A DNA stretch of 64,000 nucleotides from Burkholderia cepacia GG4. Its GTDB lineage: Bacteria; Pseudomonadota; Gammaproteobacteria; Burkholderiales; Burkholderiaceae. The notes beneath the pieces are model-generated. The model saw only the letters and a list, made by a program, of their open reading frames with translations, made no database searches and had not been told where the DNA came from. The stretch lies in contig NC_018513.1 in the NCBI RefSeq assembly GCF_000292915.1, forward strand, positions 3,162,001-3,226,000, written 5' to 3'. The position numbers were made by a program, and so were the translations under genes. Positions 1-9,991 of this stretch are shown here, piece after piece. How positions within the stretch are numbered: the stretch's first letter is position 1; the number at the start of each line of letters is the position of its first letter.

Positions 1-506
1 TCGCACAAGGCATCGCCGGCGGCGACAAGATGGACTGGGTGATCGAGAAGGCCGTCGAACTCGGCGTCGCGGCGGTCGTGCCGCTGTCGACCGCACGCGG
101 CGTCGTGAAATTGTCGGGCGAGCGCGCGGACAAGCGCGTCGCGCACTGGCGCGGCGTCGTGCGCGCGTCGTGCGAGCAGTGCGGGCGCAACCGCGTGCCC
201 GACGTCGCGGCGGTACGCGGCTTCGGCGCGTGGCTCGATACGCTGCCGGCGGCGCCGGCCGACGGCGAGTTGAGGCTGCTGCTGTCGCCGCGCGCGAGCA
301 TCCCGTTCGCGTCGCTGCCCGACGCGCCGCCCGCAGCGGCCGTCACGCTGCTGATCGGGCCCGAAGGCGGGCTGTCGCCGGACGAAGAAAACGCGGCCCG
401 TGCATGCGGGTTCACCGCGCTGTCGCTTGGGCCGCGCGTGCTGCGCACCGAGACGGCCGGCGCGGCCGTGCTTGCGGCGCTCGCGGCGCGCTGGGGCGGC
501 TGGTGA
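1..506 (+). CDS. rsmE: 16S rRNA m3U1498 methyltransferase, C-terminal part
   Basis: RsmE methylates N3 of U1498 in 16S rRNA of the 30S subunit, using S-adenosylmethionine. The reading frame is already open at the window edge (GCA at base 3), so the N-terminal PUA-like domain lies outside. What remains is the SPOUT methyltransferase half. Visible family marks are the KMDWVIEKAVELGV stretch, CEQCGRN, and the knot region LLIGPEGGLSPDEE followed by LSLGPRVLRTETA. It ends in TGA at 504-506. The first ATG in the window (base 30) is internal, not the start. Assignment rests on these motifs; no other SPOUT family fits as well. Confidence 0.93.
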   Translation, partial: AQGIAGGDKMDWVIEKAVELGVAAVVPLSTARGVVKLSGERADKRVAHWRGVVRASCEQCGRNRVPDVAAVRGFGAWLDTLPAAPADGELRLLLSPRASIPFASLPDAPPAAAVTLLIGPEGGLSPDEENAARACGFTALSLGPRVLRTETAGAAVLAALAARWGGW

Positions 507-513
507 TGAGGTC

Positions 514-546
514 GACGTGCCGTGCCACGAGGTGGCACGGCACGTC
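514..546. repeat. 15-bp perfect inverted repeat just after rsmE
   Basis: GACGTGCCGTGCCAC (514-528) and its exact complement (532-546) flank a 3-base loop, 8 bases after the rsmE stop. No T-run follows on either strand, so it is not a classical intrinsic terminator. It may act as an mRNA 3-prime-end stabiliser or be a dispersed palindrome. The rest of the 507-769 gap holds only the barstar terminator. Confidence 0.6.
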
Positions 547-702
547 CCGGCCCGCACGCCACCCGGCCGCGGTGCAATACGTACCCGACGCGACGGCTGC
601 CGCAGCCGGGCCGACCGGAATTGTCTCGAAAAAACGGGTCAGATGAAAAGTGGGGGTCGGCGCGCGACGTGCCGCGCCGGCCGGTCCGCATCGCGCGGAC
701 GC

Positions 703-726
703 AAAAAAGCCCGCTCGACGCGGGCC
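703..726 (-). terminator. Intrinsic terminator of the RNase-inhibitor pair
   Basis: On the minus strand a GCCCGC/GCGGGC stem with a 5-base loop (709-725) is followed by six T (703-708). It lies about 45 bases after the inhibitor stop codon. Confidence 0.75.
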
Positions 727-769
727 TTTCGGCGGATCGGCCGCGCTCGGGCGGCCGACGGAATCGCGC

Positions 770-1330
770 TTACGCGAACGAGTAGAACACGCGGAACGCG
801 ACCTTGCGCTCGGCCCAGAACTCGGCGGCTTCGCGGAACACGTCGAGCAGCGTCTCGCGCCCTTCCTTGTCGAATTTCTGCGCGATCGGCAGCCCTTCGA
901 GGACGATCACGAAACCGGGCTGCGCGCCGGCCTTCGCGACGAGGTCGGTCAGGCAGTCGTACAGCGCGTCGTAGTTTTTCCCGAAATGCTTCGGAAACAG
1001 GAACGACGTCGCGATCGTCTCCATCACTTCCTGCTTCGACTGCGCGGCGCCGCAGTACGCGTACAGGAAATGCTGGCCGAGCCGGCCGGCTTCGTCGGCA
1101 AGATCCTGCACGCGGAACGCGCGGATCGACTGCACGAGATTGGGTCGCACGGTCGTGAAAAGGCTCATAGGCTCCTCGTTCGATGAAAGCCCGTCGGCTT
1201 CCTGTTGCTCCGGCGCGCCGCCGGCCTGTGCCGCCGCGTGAAGTTGGATCACGCGCTGAAACAGATTGCCGTCGCCGGCCGCGAACAGTTCCGCCGCCGC
1301 CGTATCGTGCGCGTAGATGGAGTCGCTCAT
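770..1330 (-). CDS. Barstar-family RNase inhibitor with N-terminal extension
   Basis: Predicted cytoplasmic inhibitor that blocks the active site of the RNase encoded directly upstream. The C-terminal ~100 residues carry the barstar pattern: FPKHFGKNYDALYDCLTDL, then FVIVLEGLP and a terminal RKVAFRVFYSFA strand. I chose the ATG at 1330 (MSDSIYAHD), which has a GGGA-type ribosome site; an ATG at 1339 is also in frame. The result is 186 aa, about twice a bare barstar; residues 1-85 are an extension rich in Ala, Gln and Glu with no recognised domain. An inner Met (MSLFTTVRP) at about residue 54 could be an alternative start. The gene begins 16 bases after the RNase stop, so the two are surely co-transcribed. 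Family assignment is firm; pairing with the neighbour is inferred from position. Confidence 0.85.
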   Translation of the reverse strand: MSDSIYAHDTAAAELFAAGDGNLFQRVIQLHAAAQAGGAPEQQEADGLSSNEEPMSLFTTVRPNLVQSIRAFRVQDLADEAGRLGQHFLYAYCGAAQSKQEVMETIATSFLFPKHFGKNYDALYDCLTDLVAKAGAQPGFVIVLEGLPIAQKFDKEGRETLLDVFREAAEFWAERKVAFRVFYSFA

Positions 1331-1346
1331 GCCGTTCATCCCGAAG

Positions 1347-1778
1347 TCATTCAACAATACGTTTAAAACTGTTGTAGTGGTCGTCCGTGTAATAACAGTT
1401 GTCGATCCGGCGCAACGGCCCGCCACACACGATCCGGCGCGCGCCGCGATTGCGTGCGCGTGGCGTCGGCACCGTGTACTCGTGGTAGTAGCCGCGCTTC
1501 GCCTTCGGCAGGATCCGCTCGCGGTTGCCGAATACGACGCCGTCCTTCTCGTACGGATAGGGGCCACCGGCGCCGATCAGGCCAAGCGTGGTCACGGCCT
1601 CGCGCGGCAGACGGGCGGTCGGGATCGTATCGACCCCGCCGACGGCCAGGTCGGCCGAAGCGGCCTGCCGTGCGTAAGCGGCGGAAACCAGACTGCCCGT
1701 CGGCGTGCCGACGATACCCATCGCGAACATCGCGAAGACGGACGCGAGCGCGCCGTTGCGGAGCCACTTGCGTGCCAT
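1347..1778 (-). CDS. Secreted guanyl-type ribonuclease (barnase/RNase Sa family)
   Basis: A 143-aa precursor of a small extracellular or periplasmic RNase that cleaves RNA after guanine through a 2',3'-cyclic intermediate. Residues 1-36 look like a signal peptide, with a basic start (MARKWLRN), a hydrophobic core, and a likely cut after AYA. The catalytic set of the family can be read: Glu100 in YYHEYTVPTP, Arg114/115 in RGARRIV, and His134 in TDDHYNSF. Two Cys (118 and 128) could form a disulfide in the exported form. The inhibitor gene follows at 1330, as in barnase-barstar loci. Whether the enzyme feeds on environmental RNA or attacks neighbours cannot be told: no secretion or delivery domain is present. 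Confidence 0.85.
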   Translation of the reverse strand: MARKWLRNGALASVFAMFAMGIVGTPTGSLVSAAYARQAASADLAVGGVDTIPTARLPREAVTTLGLIGAGGPYPYEKDGVVFGNRERILPKAKRGYYHEYTVPTPRARNRGARRIVCGGPLRRIDNCYYTDDHYNSFKRIVE

Positions 1779-1953
1779 GAACCAGGGTTCCCGCTGTTAA
1801 ATCAAGTAGTTGACGACCAACAAAGGCGTTAGCGTAGCGCTATTGTCCGCGCGAATCAATGTTCGTTTGGGAACCGAAAGGCCAGCGCCGCACGGAATCG
1901 CGCATTTTTTACCGAAATAAGACTACATTTATCTTACACAAGCTAAAATGCGT

Positions 1954-2090
1954 GCGGCATCTCTCGCATGGCAAGACCCTGCCTCCTTGCCACGCTCGTT
2001 ACCCGGAGTGGAGAGATGCTGCTGTTGCTTATGGGAAGCGCGTTTGCGCCCTGCCCGACGGCGTGCCCATTGCGGGCACGCCTCTTTTTG
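1954..2090 (+). ncRNA. Candidate structured small RNA with intrinsic terminator
   Basis: No ORF of note lies here, but the base pairing is strong. A TAAAAT -10-like box (1944-1949) precedes a 12-bp closing stem (1954-1965 with 2011-2022, one G-U). Inside it are two abutting hairpins: TGGCAAG/CTTGCCA (1969-1975, 1986-1992) with loop ACCCTGCCTC, and a 5-bp stem (1993-1997, 2006-2010). Together they form a compact three-way junction. A small GCGC/GCGC hairpin follows (2038-2049). The RNA would end at a 9-bp stem GGCGTGCCC/GGGCACGCC (2060-2082) with a T-run. No clear -35 is seen. The C-rich first loop and CCTCCTT resemble anti-Shine-Dalgarno regions of regulatory RNAs. I do not recognise an RNA family. 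maeB is convergent, so this is not a leader for a downstream gene. Confidence 0.6.
2060..2088 (+). terminator. Intrinsic terminator of the candidate small RNA
   Basis: A 9-bp perfect GC-rich stem (2060-2068 with 2074-2082), loop ATTGC, then TCTTTTT. It is close to ideal for Rho-independent termination on the plus strand, yet no protein gene on that strand ends here. Confidence 0.8.
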
Positions 2091-2154
2091 CTTTTGATTA
2101 CAATTTCGCCCGCCGCGCCGTGCCGGTTCGACCGGCGCGGCGCGTTCGTTTCGC

Positions 2155-4455
<2,301 letters not shown>

Positions 4456-4631
4456 GTGTCTCGTGACGGGCGGATTAGAATGACTGTTCGACGGCATTGT
4501 AGCGCCAATCGAAGGCCGTCAGACCGGCGATTCGGGTGCAACAGCCGCGACAAAAATGTACCGAACGGTGCAGGAACGCCGCCGTTCGCCTCGTACAATG
4601 CCGTTCCTTCAATCGTTTCGGATTACCCGCC

Positions 4632-5630
4632 GTGCCAGCCGCCCTTTCCGAGTTTTCGCTGATCGAACGCTTCTTCACGCGCCGTGCCGCGCAGGGCGCC
4701 CGCGCGTCGACGCTCGGCATCGGCGACGATTGCGCGCTGATCACGCCCCGATCCGGGAAATTGCTGGCCATTTCGACGGACATGCTGGTGGAGGGCCGCC
4801 ACTTCTTCCCCGATGTAGCGCCCGACGCGCTCGGCCACAAGACACTCGCGGTCAACCTGTCGGACCTCGCGGCGATGGGCGCAGAGCCGCGCGCGTTCAC
4901 GCTCGCGTGCGCGTTGCCGCGCGCCGACTCGGCGTGGCTCGAGGCATTCAGCAACGGTCTGTTCGCGCTCGCCGAGCGGTTCGGCTGCGAACTGATCGGC
5001 GGCGACACGACGAGCGGGCCGCTGAACCTGTGCGTGACCGTGTTCGGCGAAGTCGCGCCGGATGCGGCGCTGCGACGCGATGCCGCGCGCGACGGGGACG
5101 ACGTGTGGGTGTCCGGCACGCTCGGCGACGCACGCGCGGGCCTCGGCGTCGCGCGCGGCGAATGGGCGGCCGGCGCGGTCGAAGCGGCCGCGTTCCGGCG
5201 CGCACTCGAGCGGCCCGAACCGCGCATCGCGCTCGGCCTGGCGCTTGCCGGCGTCGCGCACGCGGCGCTCGACCTTTCCGACGGTCTTGCCGGCGACCTG
5301 CAGCACATCCTGACGCGCTCGAACGTGCGCGCCGACATCGACGCCGACGCGGTGCCGCGCTCCGCGGCGCTCGCGACGCTGCCGGCCGACGTGCAGCGCC
5401 GCTGCACGCTGGCTGGCGGCGACGACTACGAGCTGTGCTTCACCGCGCCGGTCGCGGCCCGCGCGGCGGTCGAGGCAGCCGGCGCAAGCGCCGGCGTACC
5501 GGTCACGCGAATCGGTACAATACGCGCGTTGTCCTCGCCGGCGGAGCAGCCCGCGATCGCGTGGCGCGATGCCGCCGGCGCGCCCCTGACCCTCACGTTG
5601 CACGGTTTCGACCACTTCCATGCAGACTGA
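4632..5630 (+). CDS. thiL: Thiamine-monophosphate kinase
   Basis: Phosphorylates thiamine monophosphate with ATP to thiamine diphosphate, the last step of the coenzyme's synthesis. Motifs of the ThiL/PurM-like fold are present: LGIGDDCALI near the N-terminus, STDMLVEGRHF, NLSDLAAMGAEPRAF, ELIGGDTTSGP, ALDLSDGLAGDL and LAGGDDYELCF. The start is taken as GTG 4632 (PAALSEFSLIERFF follows), giving 332 aa. No ATG fits, and the ribosome site is weak, so the exact start is uncertain. The end overlaps pgpA by 11 bases, which suggests translational coupling in a thiL-pgpA-pncC operon, a common order in proteobacteria. Confidence 0.93.
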   Translation: MPAALSEFSLIERFFTRRAAQGARASTLGIGDDCALITPRSGKLLAISTDMLVEGRHFFPDVAPDALGHKTLAVNLSDLAAMGAEPRAFTLACALPRADSAWLEAFSNGLFALAERFGCELIGGDTTSGPLNLCVTVFGEVAPDAALRRDAARDGDDVWVSGTLGDARAGLGVARGEWAAGAVEAAAFRRALERPEPRIALGLALAGVAHAALDLSDGLAGDLQHILTRSNVRADIDADAVPRSAALATLPADVQRRCTLAGGDDYELCFTAPVAARAAVEAAGASAGVPVTRIGTIRALSSPAEQPAIAWRDAAGAPLTLTLHGFDHFHAD

Positions 5631-6165
5631 CCCGACGCCCGCGCAACCCGCGGCCGCGCCCGACGCCGCCCGCAACACGCCGCCGCGCGTCACTGTGCGC
5701 TTCATGCTGTCGCACCCGGCGCACATCGTGTCGCTCGGCTTCGGCAGCGGGCTCGCGCCGTTCATGCCCGGCACGTTCGGCTCGCTGTTCGGCTGGCTGA
5801 CGTTCGTCGTGCTCAACCGCTATCTGACGGTGCCGCAATGGTGGGCGCTGATCGCGGTCGGGTTCGTCGCCGGCACGTGGATCACCGGTTTCACCGCGCG
5901 CAGGATGGGCACGACCGATCCGGGCCCCGTCGTCTGGGACGAAATCGTCGCGATCTGGCTCGTGATGCTTTTCGTCACGCCGGCGACCTTCGTCGGCCAG
6001 CTGTGGGCCTTCGTCGTGTTCCGCTGCTTCGACATGCTCAAGCCGCCGCCGATCCGCTATTTCGACCGCCGCGTGAAAGGCGGGCTCGGCATCATGGTCG
6101 ACGACCTGATCGCCGCGTTCATGACGCTGCTCGTGATCGCCCTGTGGCGCTCCGTCATCGGCTGA
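5620..6165 (+). CDS. pgpA: Phosphatidylglycerophosphatase A
   Basis: Removes phosphate from phosphatidylglycerophosphate to give phosphatidylglycerol in the inner membrane. Length 181 aa. It shows the family pattern GFGSGLAPFMPGTFGSLFGW, then DPGPVVWDEIVAIWL with acidic residues likely to bind metal, and the end KGGLGIMVDDLIAAF. Hydrophobic stretches alternate with these loops, consistent with a multi-pass membrane protein. The N-terminal ~25 residues are Pro/Ala-rich. ATG 5620 lies inside the end of thiL. Confidence 0.93.
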   Translation: MQTDPTPAQPAAAPDAARNTPPRVTVRFMLSHPAHIVSLGFGSGLAPFMPGTFGSLFGWLTFVVLNRYLTVPQWWALIAVGFVAGTWITGFTARRMGTTDPGPVVWDEIVAIWLVMLFVTPATFVGQLWAFVVFRCFDMLKPPPIRYFDRRVKGGLGIMVDDLIAAFMTLLVIALWRSVIG

Positions 6166-6196
6166 CCGATTTCCCGACTCCCGTTTCCCGACGCGC

Positions 6197-6697
6197 ATGC
6201 CAACCGATTCCGTCGTCCACCAGCTTGCGATCCGCGCAGGCAACAAGCTGCGTGACGAGCACCTGTCGCTCGCCACCGCCGAATCCTGCACGGGCGGCAT
6301 GATCGCCGCCGCGATCACCGACATCTCCGGCAGCAGCCAGTGGTTCGAGCGCGGCTTCGTCACCTATTCGAACCAGGCCAAGACCGAGATGATCGGCGTG
6401 CCGCCCGACCTGATCGACAAACACGGCGCCGTCAGCGAACCGGTCGCGCGCGCGATGGCTGAAGGCGCGCTGCGCAACAGCCGCGCGCAGGTCGCGCTGT
6501 CCGTCACCGGCATCGCCGGCCCGGCAGGCGGCAGCGAGAAGAAGCCGGTCGGCACCGTGTCGTTCGGGTGGAGCAACCGGTTGCATACCGACGTCGAGAC
6601 ACTCGTGTTCAAGGGCGACCGCGAGCAGATCCGCACGCAGGCGGCCGCACATGCGCTGCGCGGGCTGCTGAAGCTGCTCGACGAGCGCGAAGGCTGA
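6197..6697 (+). CDS. pncC: Nicotinamide-nucleotide amidase (CinA C-terminal family)
   Basis: Deamidates nicotinamide mononucleotide to nicotinic acid mononucleotide in NAD salvage. The protein is a stand-alone CinA C-terminal domain of 166 aa. The catalytic-type set can be read: Ser30 in ATAESCTGGM, Tyr57 and Lys62 in FVTYSNQAKTEM. GIAGPAGGSEKKPVGTV is the conserved glycine-rich loop. It follows pgpA by 31 bases, so it probably shares its transcript. A role in competence, once proposed for CinA, is not implied for this short form. Confidence 0.92.
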   Translation: MPTDSVVHQLAIRAGNKLRDEHLSLATAESCTGGMIAAAITDISGSSQWFERGFVTYSNQAKTEMIGVPPDLIDKHGAVSEPVARAMAEGALRNSRAQVALSVTGIAGPAGGSEKKPVGTVSFGWSNRLHTDVETLVFKGDREQIRTQAAAHALRGLLKLLDEREG

Positions 6698-6739
6698 TCC
6701 GCCGCGGCCACGGCGGGGGCGGCCAGCGCCCCTGGCCGC

Positions 6740-7798
6740 TTACTGGATCGCGTCGGGCTTCACGACGATCCAGTTCTTGTCCGCCGTGACCGGCAGGCCG
6801 AGCGCCTTCTGCTGCGCGGCCGATTCGTCCGACCACGCGCGGATCTGCGCCATCTGCTTGTCCTTCTTGTTCACCCACACGCGCACGCCGCCGCGCGCGA
6901 CGTCGGTCGCGTTCAGCAGCATGTAGCCGTCGGATTTCGGCGTGTCGCCCGCGACGAGCACCGGCTTCTTCCACTGGTCGATCCAGCCGGCGATCGAGCC
7001 GAGCTTGCCTTCGTACCACGTCATCGGGTTCATCAGGAACGGCGTGATCACGAGCTCGCGGTTCGCGGCCTCGTCGTACTTGCCGGCCTTGATCTGCAGC
7101 CGTGACGTGGTCAGCGCGCCCGTCGCCGGGTTGCGCAGCAGCGTCGTCACGCCGATCACGTTCTGCGGCTTCACGTTGTAGCCGTATTTCGGATCGGCCA
7201 GCACGAGCCGCGCGAGCTCCTCGTGCGCGGCCGTCATCACGTAGACCTCGATCCCGTTCTCGCGCAGCGCGTTGTACAGCTCCTGCATCCCGCGGAAGAA
7301 GCGCGGCGGGTTCGCCGTGCCGTCGACGACCTTGTCGCCCTGCCAGTAGCGGATCGGCACCGGCTTGCCGTCGGCGAGCATCGCGTCGACGTGGCGCTTC
7401 AGGTCCGCGAGCGACAGCCCCGCAAACGCCTGCGCGATCCACGGGTAGCAGACCAGGTCGTCGATCTCGCAGAGCCGGTAGTAGTAGCTCGTCAGCGATT
7501 CCTTGTAGTCGGCGGAATCCTTGAACGGGATCAGCTTCAGCGACGGGTCGAGCGAGTCGCGCGTGAGCACGCCGTGGTTCTCGAGATACGGCAGCAGCGA
7601 TTCCTCGAGGTCGTAGCGATAGGTCGTGTTGTCGGCGTCGAACACCGCGTAATCGCCGCGATGCGCGTGCTCGGCGATCATCGCGTTCAGCGCCTTCGCG
7701 CTGTCCGCCGGCCAGTGCGACAGGTCCGCCGCGTGGGCGAACGTCATGCACAACGACGCGGCAAGCGCGCTCAAAAGACGTCGGGACAGCTTGGGCAT
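6740..7798 (-). CDS. Periplasmic HAD-superfamily phosphatase, phosphorylcholine-phosphatase-like
   Basis: A 352-aa exported phosphatase. Residues 1-24 are a signal peptide (cut after AHA likely). The HAD nucleophile motif is DADNT (Asp54, Asp56), with the third motif in VLVAGDTPKSDGYML. The layout, with a large cap rich in Tyr and Trp (SLTSYYYRLCEID, YPWIAQAF), resembles PchP of Pseudomonas aeruginosa, which releases choline from phosphorylcholine. I infer a similar substrate but cannot prove it; other phosphomonoesters are possible. ATG 7798 has a strong AAAGGGAG site, which rules out the longer frame to 7960. The gene is monocistronic by position, with 195 bases without a gene on its 5-prime side. 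Confidence 0.75.
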   Translation of the reverse strand: MPKLSRRLLSALAASLCMTFAHAADLSHWPADSAKALNAMIAEHAHRGDYAVFDADNTTYRYDLEESLLPYLENHGVLTRDSLDPSLKLIPFKDSADYKESLTSYYYRLCEIDDLVCYPWIAQAFAGLSLADLKRHVDAMLADGKPVPIRYWQGDKVVDGTANPPRFFRGMQELYNALRENGIEVYVMTAAHEELARLVLADPKYGYNVKPQNVIGVTTLLRNPATGALTTSRLQIKAGKYDEAANRELVITPFLMNPMTWYEGKLGSIAGWIDQWKKPVLVAGDTPKSDGYMLLNATDVARGGVRVWVNKKDKQMAQIRAWSDESAAQQKALGLPVTADKNWIVVKPDAIQ

Positions 7799-7993
7799 GG
7801 CGTCGCTCCCTTTCTTGACATTTTGGTTACGGATCGATGACAAACGGGAGCATCGCGCGACCAAATTGCCGACATGCGGTACGGAAGCGACGGGAAGTTG
7901 TTCGCGTGCGCCAGGGCGGCAAACACGCGAGGAAGGCGCGCGGCCCGCGAGCGCGGGCACGGCGAGCGGCCACCCTGACGGGCGGCCGGTATG

Positions 7994-8821
7994 TCAGCGA
8001 TGCGCGTTGATCGTATCGCGCGTCTTCTGCGCGGCGAGCGCCGCGGCTTCGGCGAAATCCTCGCCGTTGCTCGCGTACAGGATCGCGCGCGACGAGTTGA
8101 TCATCATCCCGGTGCCGTCAGCCGTGCGGCCCGCGTTGACGGTCGCCTGCACGTCGCCGCCCTGCGCGCCGATGCCGGGAATCAGCAGCGGCATGTCGCC
8201 GACGATCCCGCGCACGATCTCGATTTCGTTCGGGAAGGTCGCGCCGACCACGAGGCCGAGCTGGCCGTTCTTCGCGTTCCACTTGTTCGCCGCGAGATCC
8301 GCGACGACCTGGTACAGCGGCCGGCCGTTGGTGTCGAGGAACTGCAGGTCCGAGCCGCCCGGGTTCGACGTGCGGCACAGCACGATCACGCCCTTGCCGT
8401 CATGCTCGAAGTACGGCTCGACCGAGTCGTAGCCCATGTACGGGTTCACGGTGACCGCGTCCGCGCGATAGCGCTCGAACGCTTCGCGCGCGTACTGCTC
8501 GGCGGTGCTGCCGATGTCGCCGCGCTTCGCGTCGAGGATCACGGGCAGGCCCGGATGCTGGAGGTGGATGTGCGCGATCAGGCGTTCGAGCTGATCTTCC
8601 GCGCGATGCGCGGCGAAGTACGCGATCTGCGGCTTGAAGGCGCTCGCATACTGCGCGGTCGCGTCGACGATCTGCCGGCAGAATTCGAAGATCGCGTCGG
8701 GCTGGCCGTCGAACTGCACGGGAAAACGCGACGGCTCGGGATCGAGGCCGACGCACAGCAGCGAATTCGTGCGCTGCCACGCGGCGCGCAGCGATTCGAT
8801 GAAAGTAAGCGGGGAAGACAT
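7994..8821 (-). CDS. pyrF: Orotidine-5'-phosphate decarboxylase, long form
   Basis: Decarboxylates OMP to UMP, the last step of pyrimidine synthesis. Length 275 aa, fitting the longer group-2 Pyr[15 protein letters not shown] lies near the N-terminus and the catalytic [13 protein letters not shown] holds Asp97 and Lys99. [16 protein letters not shown] and IPGIGAQGG continue the barrel strands. ATG 8821 is chosen ([11 protein letters not shown]). The gene lies 39 bases after the aldose epimerase stop on the same strand, so read-through from the sugar locus is possible although the functions are unrelated. Confidence 0.95.
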   Translation of the reverse strand: MSSPLTFIESLRAAWQRTNSLLCVGLDPEPSRFPVQFDGQPDAIFEFCRQIVDATAQYASAFKPQIAYFAAHRAEDQLERLIAHIHLQHPGLPVILDAKRGDIGSTAEQYAREAFERYRADAVTVNPYMGYDSVEPYFEHDGKGVIVLCRTSNPGGSDLQFLDTNGRPLYQVVADLAANKWNAKNGQLGLVVGATFPNEIEIVRGIVGDMPLLIPGIGAQGGDVQATVNAGRTADGTGMMINSSRAILYASNGEDFAEAAALAAQKTRDTINAHR

Positions 8822-8860
8822 GGCGGGTTCTCGCGGCAAACCGTTGGTAGACCGCGTATT

Positions 8861-9919
8861 TTACCCGCGTCGCCGGCGTCCCTCGCGCGCGGCCGCATCG
8901 ACGCGCGCATCGGCCCGCTCGACGGTGAACGCGAAACGCCGCGTGAGCCGCTCGCCCGGCGCGAGCAGCGTCATCCCGTGCGCGGCCGCGCCGCCCGGCA
9001 GGTTCACCGCATTGATCGGATGATCGACCGGCTCGAAACAGAAGAACGCCTCGCCGGGCGGCGTATAGAGCACGTACGCGTCGGCGTCGGCCGCGACCGT
9101 CAGCGACAGCCCGCGGCGCGGCCAGCTCACCGTCGCATGGCCGCCCCAGCCGGTGAATGCATGATTGACGAGCGTCGCCGGCAACGGATACGCGACGCCG
9201 AACTGCCAGGCCGGCGGCACGCTCACATGCCGCACCGGCAGGAAATCGGCGCCCGACAGCCACAACCCGCCGGCGGCCGCGGCCAGCTCGGTCGCGTCGT
9301 CGCGCACCAGGAACGGATGCACGCCGAGCCCGAACGGAAGCCGCGCGCGCCCCGCGTTCTCGATCGTCAGCGCGATCGACAGCGTCGCGTCGTCGAGCGC
9401 GAACGACTGGATCGCGCGGAACGCATGCGGCGCGCCGCTCGCGCGATCGAGCGACAGCTGCAGCGTCGTGTCGGTCGCGTCGTCCACCTGCCACGGCGCG
9501 AGCCAGCCGTCGCCGTGGATCGGCAGCGGTTCGTCGCGGCGGTTGCGCGGCACCGCGACGCTGCGCCCGTCGCATTCGAAGCGGCCATTGCCGATCCGGT
9601 TCGAGTAAGGCAGCAGCGGATAGCACGCGAGCTCGTTCGGGTCCGTCGCCGTTTCCGGGTGCTCGCAGCGGCGGAACACCGGCTGCAGCGCGCCGTGGTC
9701 GCCGCGCCAGTCGAAGCGCGCGATGCCGCCGCCCAGGTGCGGCAGCACGTCGAGCCGCAGCGACGCGTTCGACAGCGTGACGGCCGCCGCATGCGCGGCG
9801 CCGATGCCCTGTGCGAACGCCGCGGTTTGCGGGCCGGCGCTGACCGGCTGCGCGGCGGCGGCCAGGCGCGCGCGGCGCGACTGGCTCGTGGACGACGCGC
9901 GCGAGGACGTGGCGGTCAT
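8861..9919 (-). CDS. Aldose 1-epimerase family protein
   Basis: Predicted to interconvert the alpha and beta anomers of an aldose, here most likely the sugar taken up by the neighbouring transporter. Family marks: SNRIGNGRF, LPIHGDGWLAPW (His acid/base), LGVHPFL (second His), and CFEPVDHPINA (Glu base). Length 352 aa, with an Ala/Ser-rich N-terminal ~45 residues of unclear role. ATG 9919 has a strong AAAGGAG site. It is the last gene of the leftward sugar locus. Without a clear sugar lactonase in the locus, a lactone-handling role for this enzyme is worth keeping in mind, but that is a guess. Confidence 0.85.
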   Translation of the reverse strand: MTATSSRASSTSQSRRARLAAAAQPVSAGPQTAAFAQGIGAAHAAAVTLSNASLRLDVLPHLGGGIARFDWRGDHGALQPVFRRCEHPETATDPNELACYPLLPYSNRIGNGRFECDGRSVAVPRNRRDEPLPIHGDGWLAPWQVDDATDTTLQLSLDRASGAPHAFRAIQSFALDDATLSIALTIENAGRARLPFGLGVHPFLVRDDATELAAAAGGLWLSGADFLPVRHVSVPPAWQFGVAYPLPATLVNHAFTGWGGHATVSWPRRGLSLTVAADADAYVLYTPPGEAFFCFEPVDHPINAVNLPGGAAAHGMTLLAPGERLTRRFAFTVERADARVDAAAREGRRRRG

Positions 9920-9991
9920 GGTGAGCTCCTTTCCTTCGTCGATGAAACGATACGGGTCGTCGCGCGGCTTCGCGCGAACGCGAACAGTCAG

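Noticed and set aside
1954..2090. 6S RNA as identity of the candidate small RNA
   Set aside because: It lacks the long double-stranded arms and large central bubble of 6S RNA; a three-way junction with terminator fits better.
4456..4631. TPP riboswitch in front of thiL
   Set aside because: No CUGAGA-type or other conserved TPP aptamer sequence is seen in the maeB-thiL spacer.
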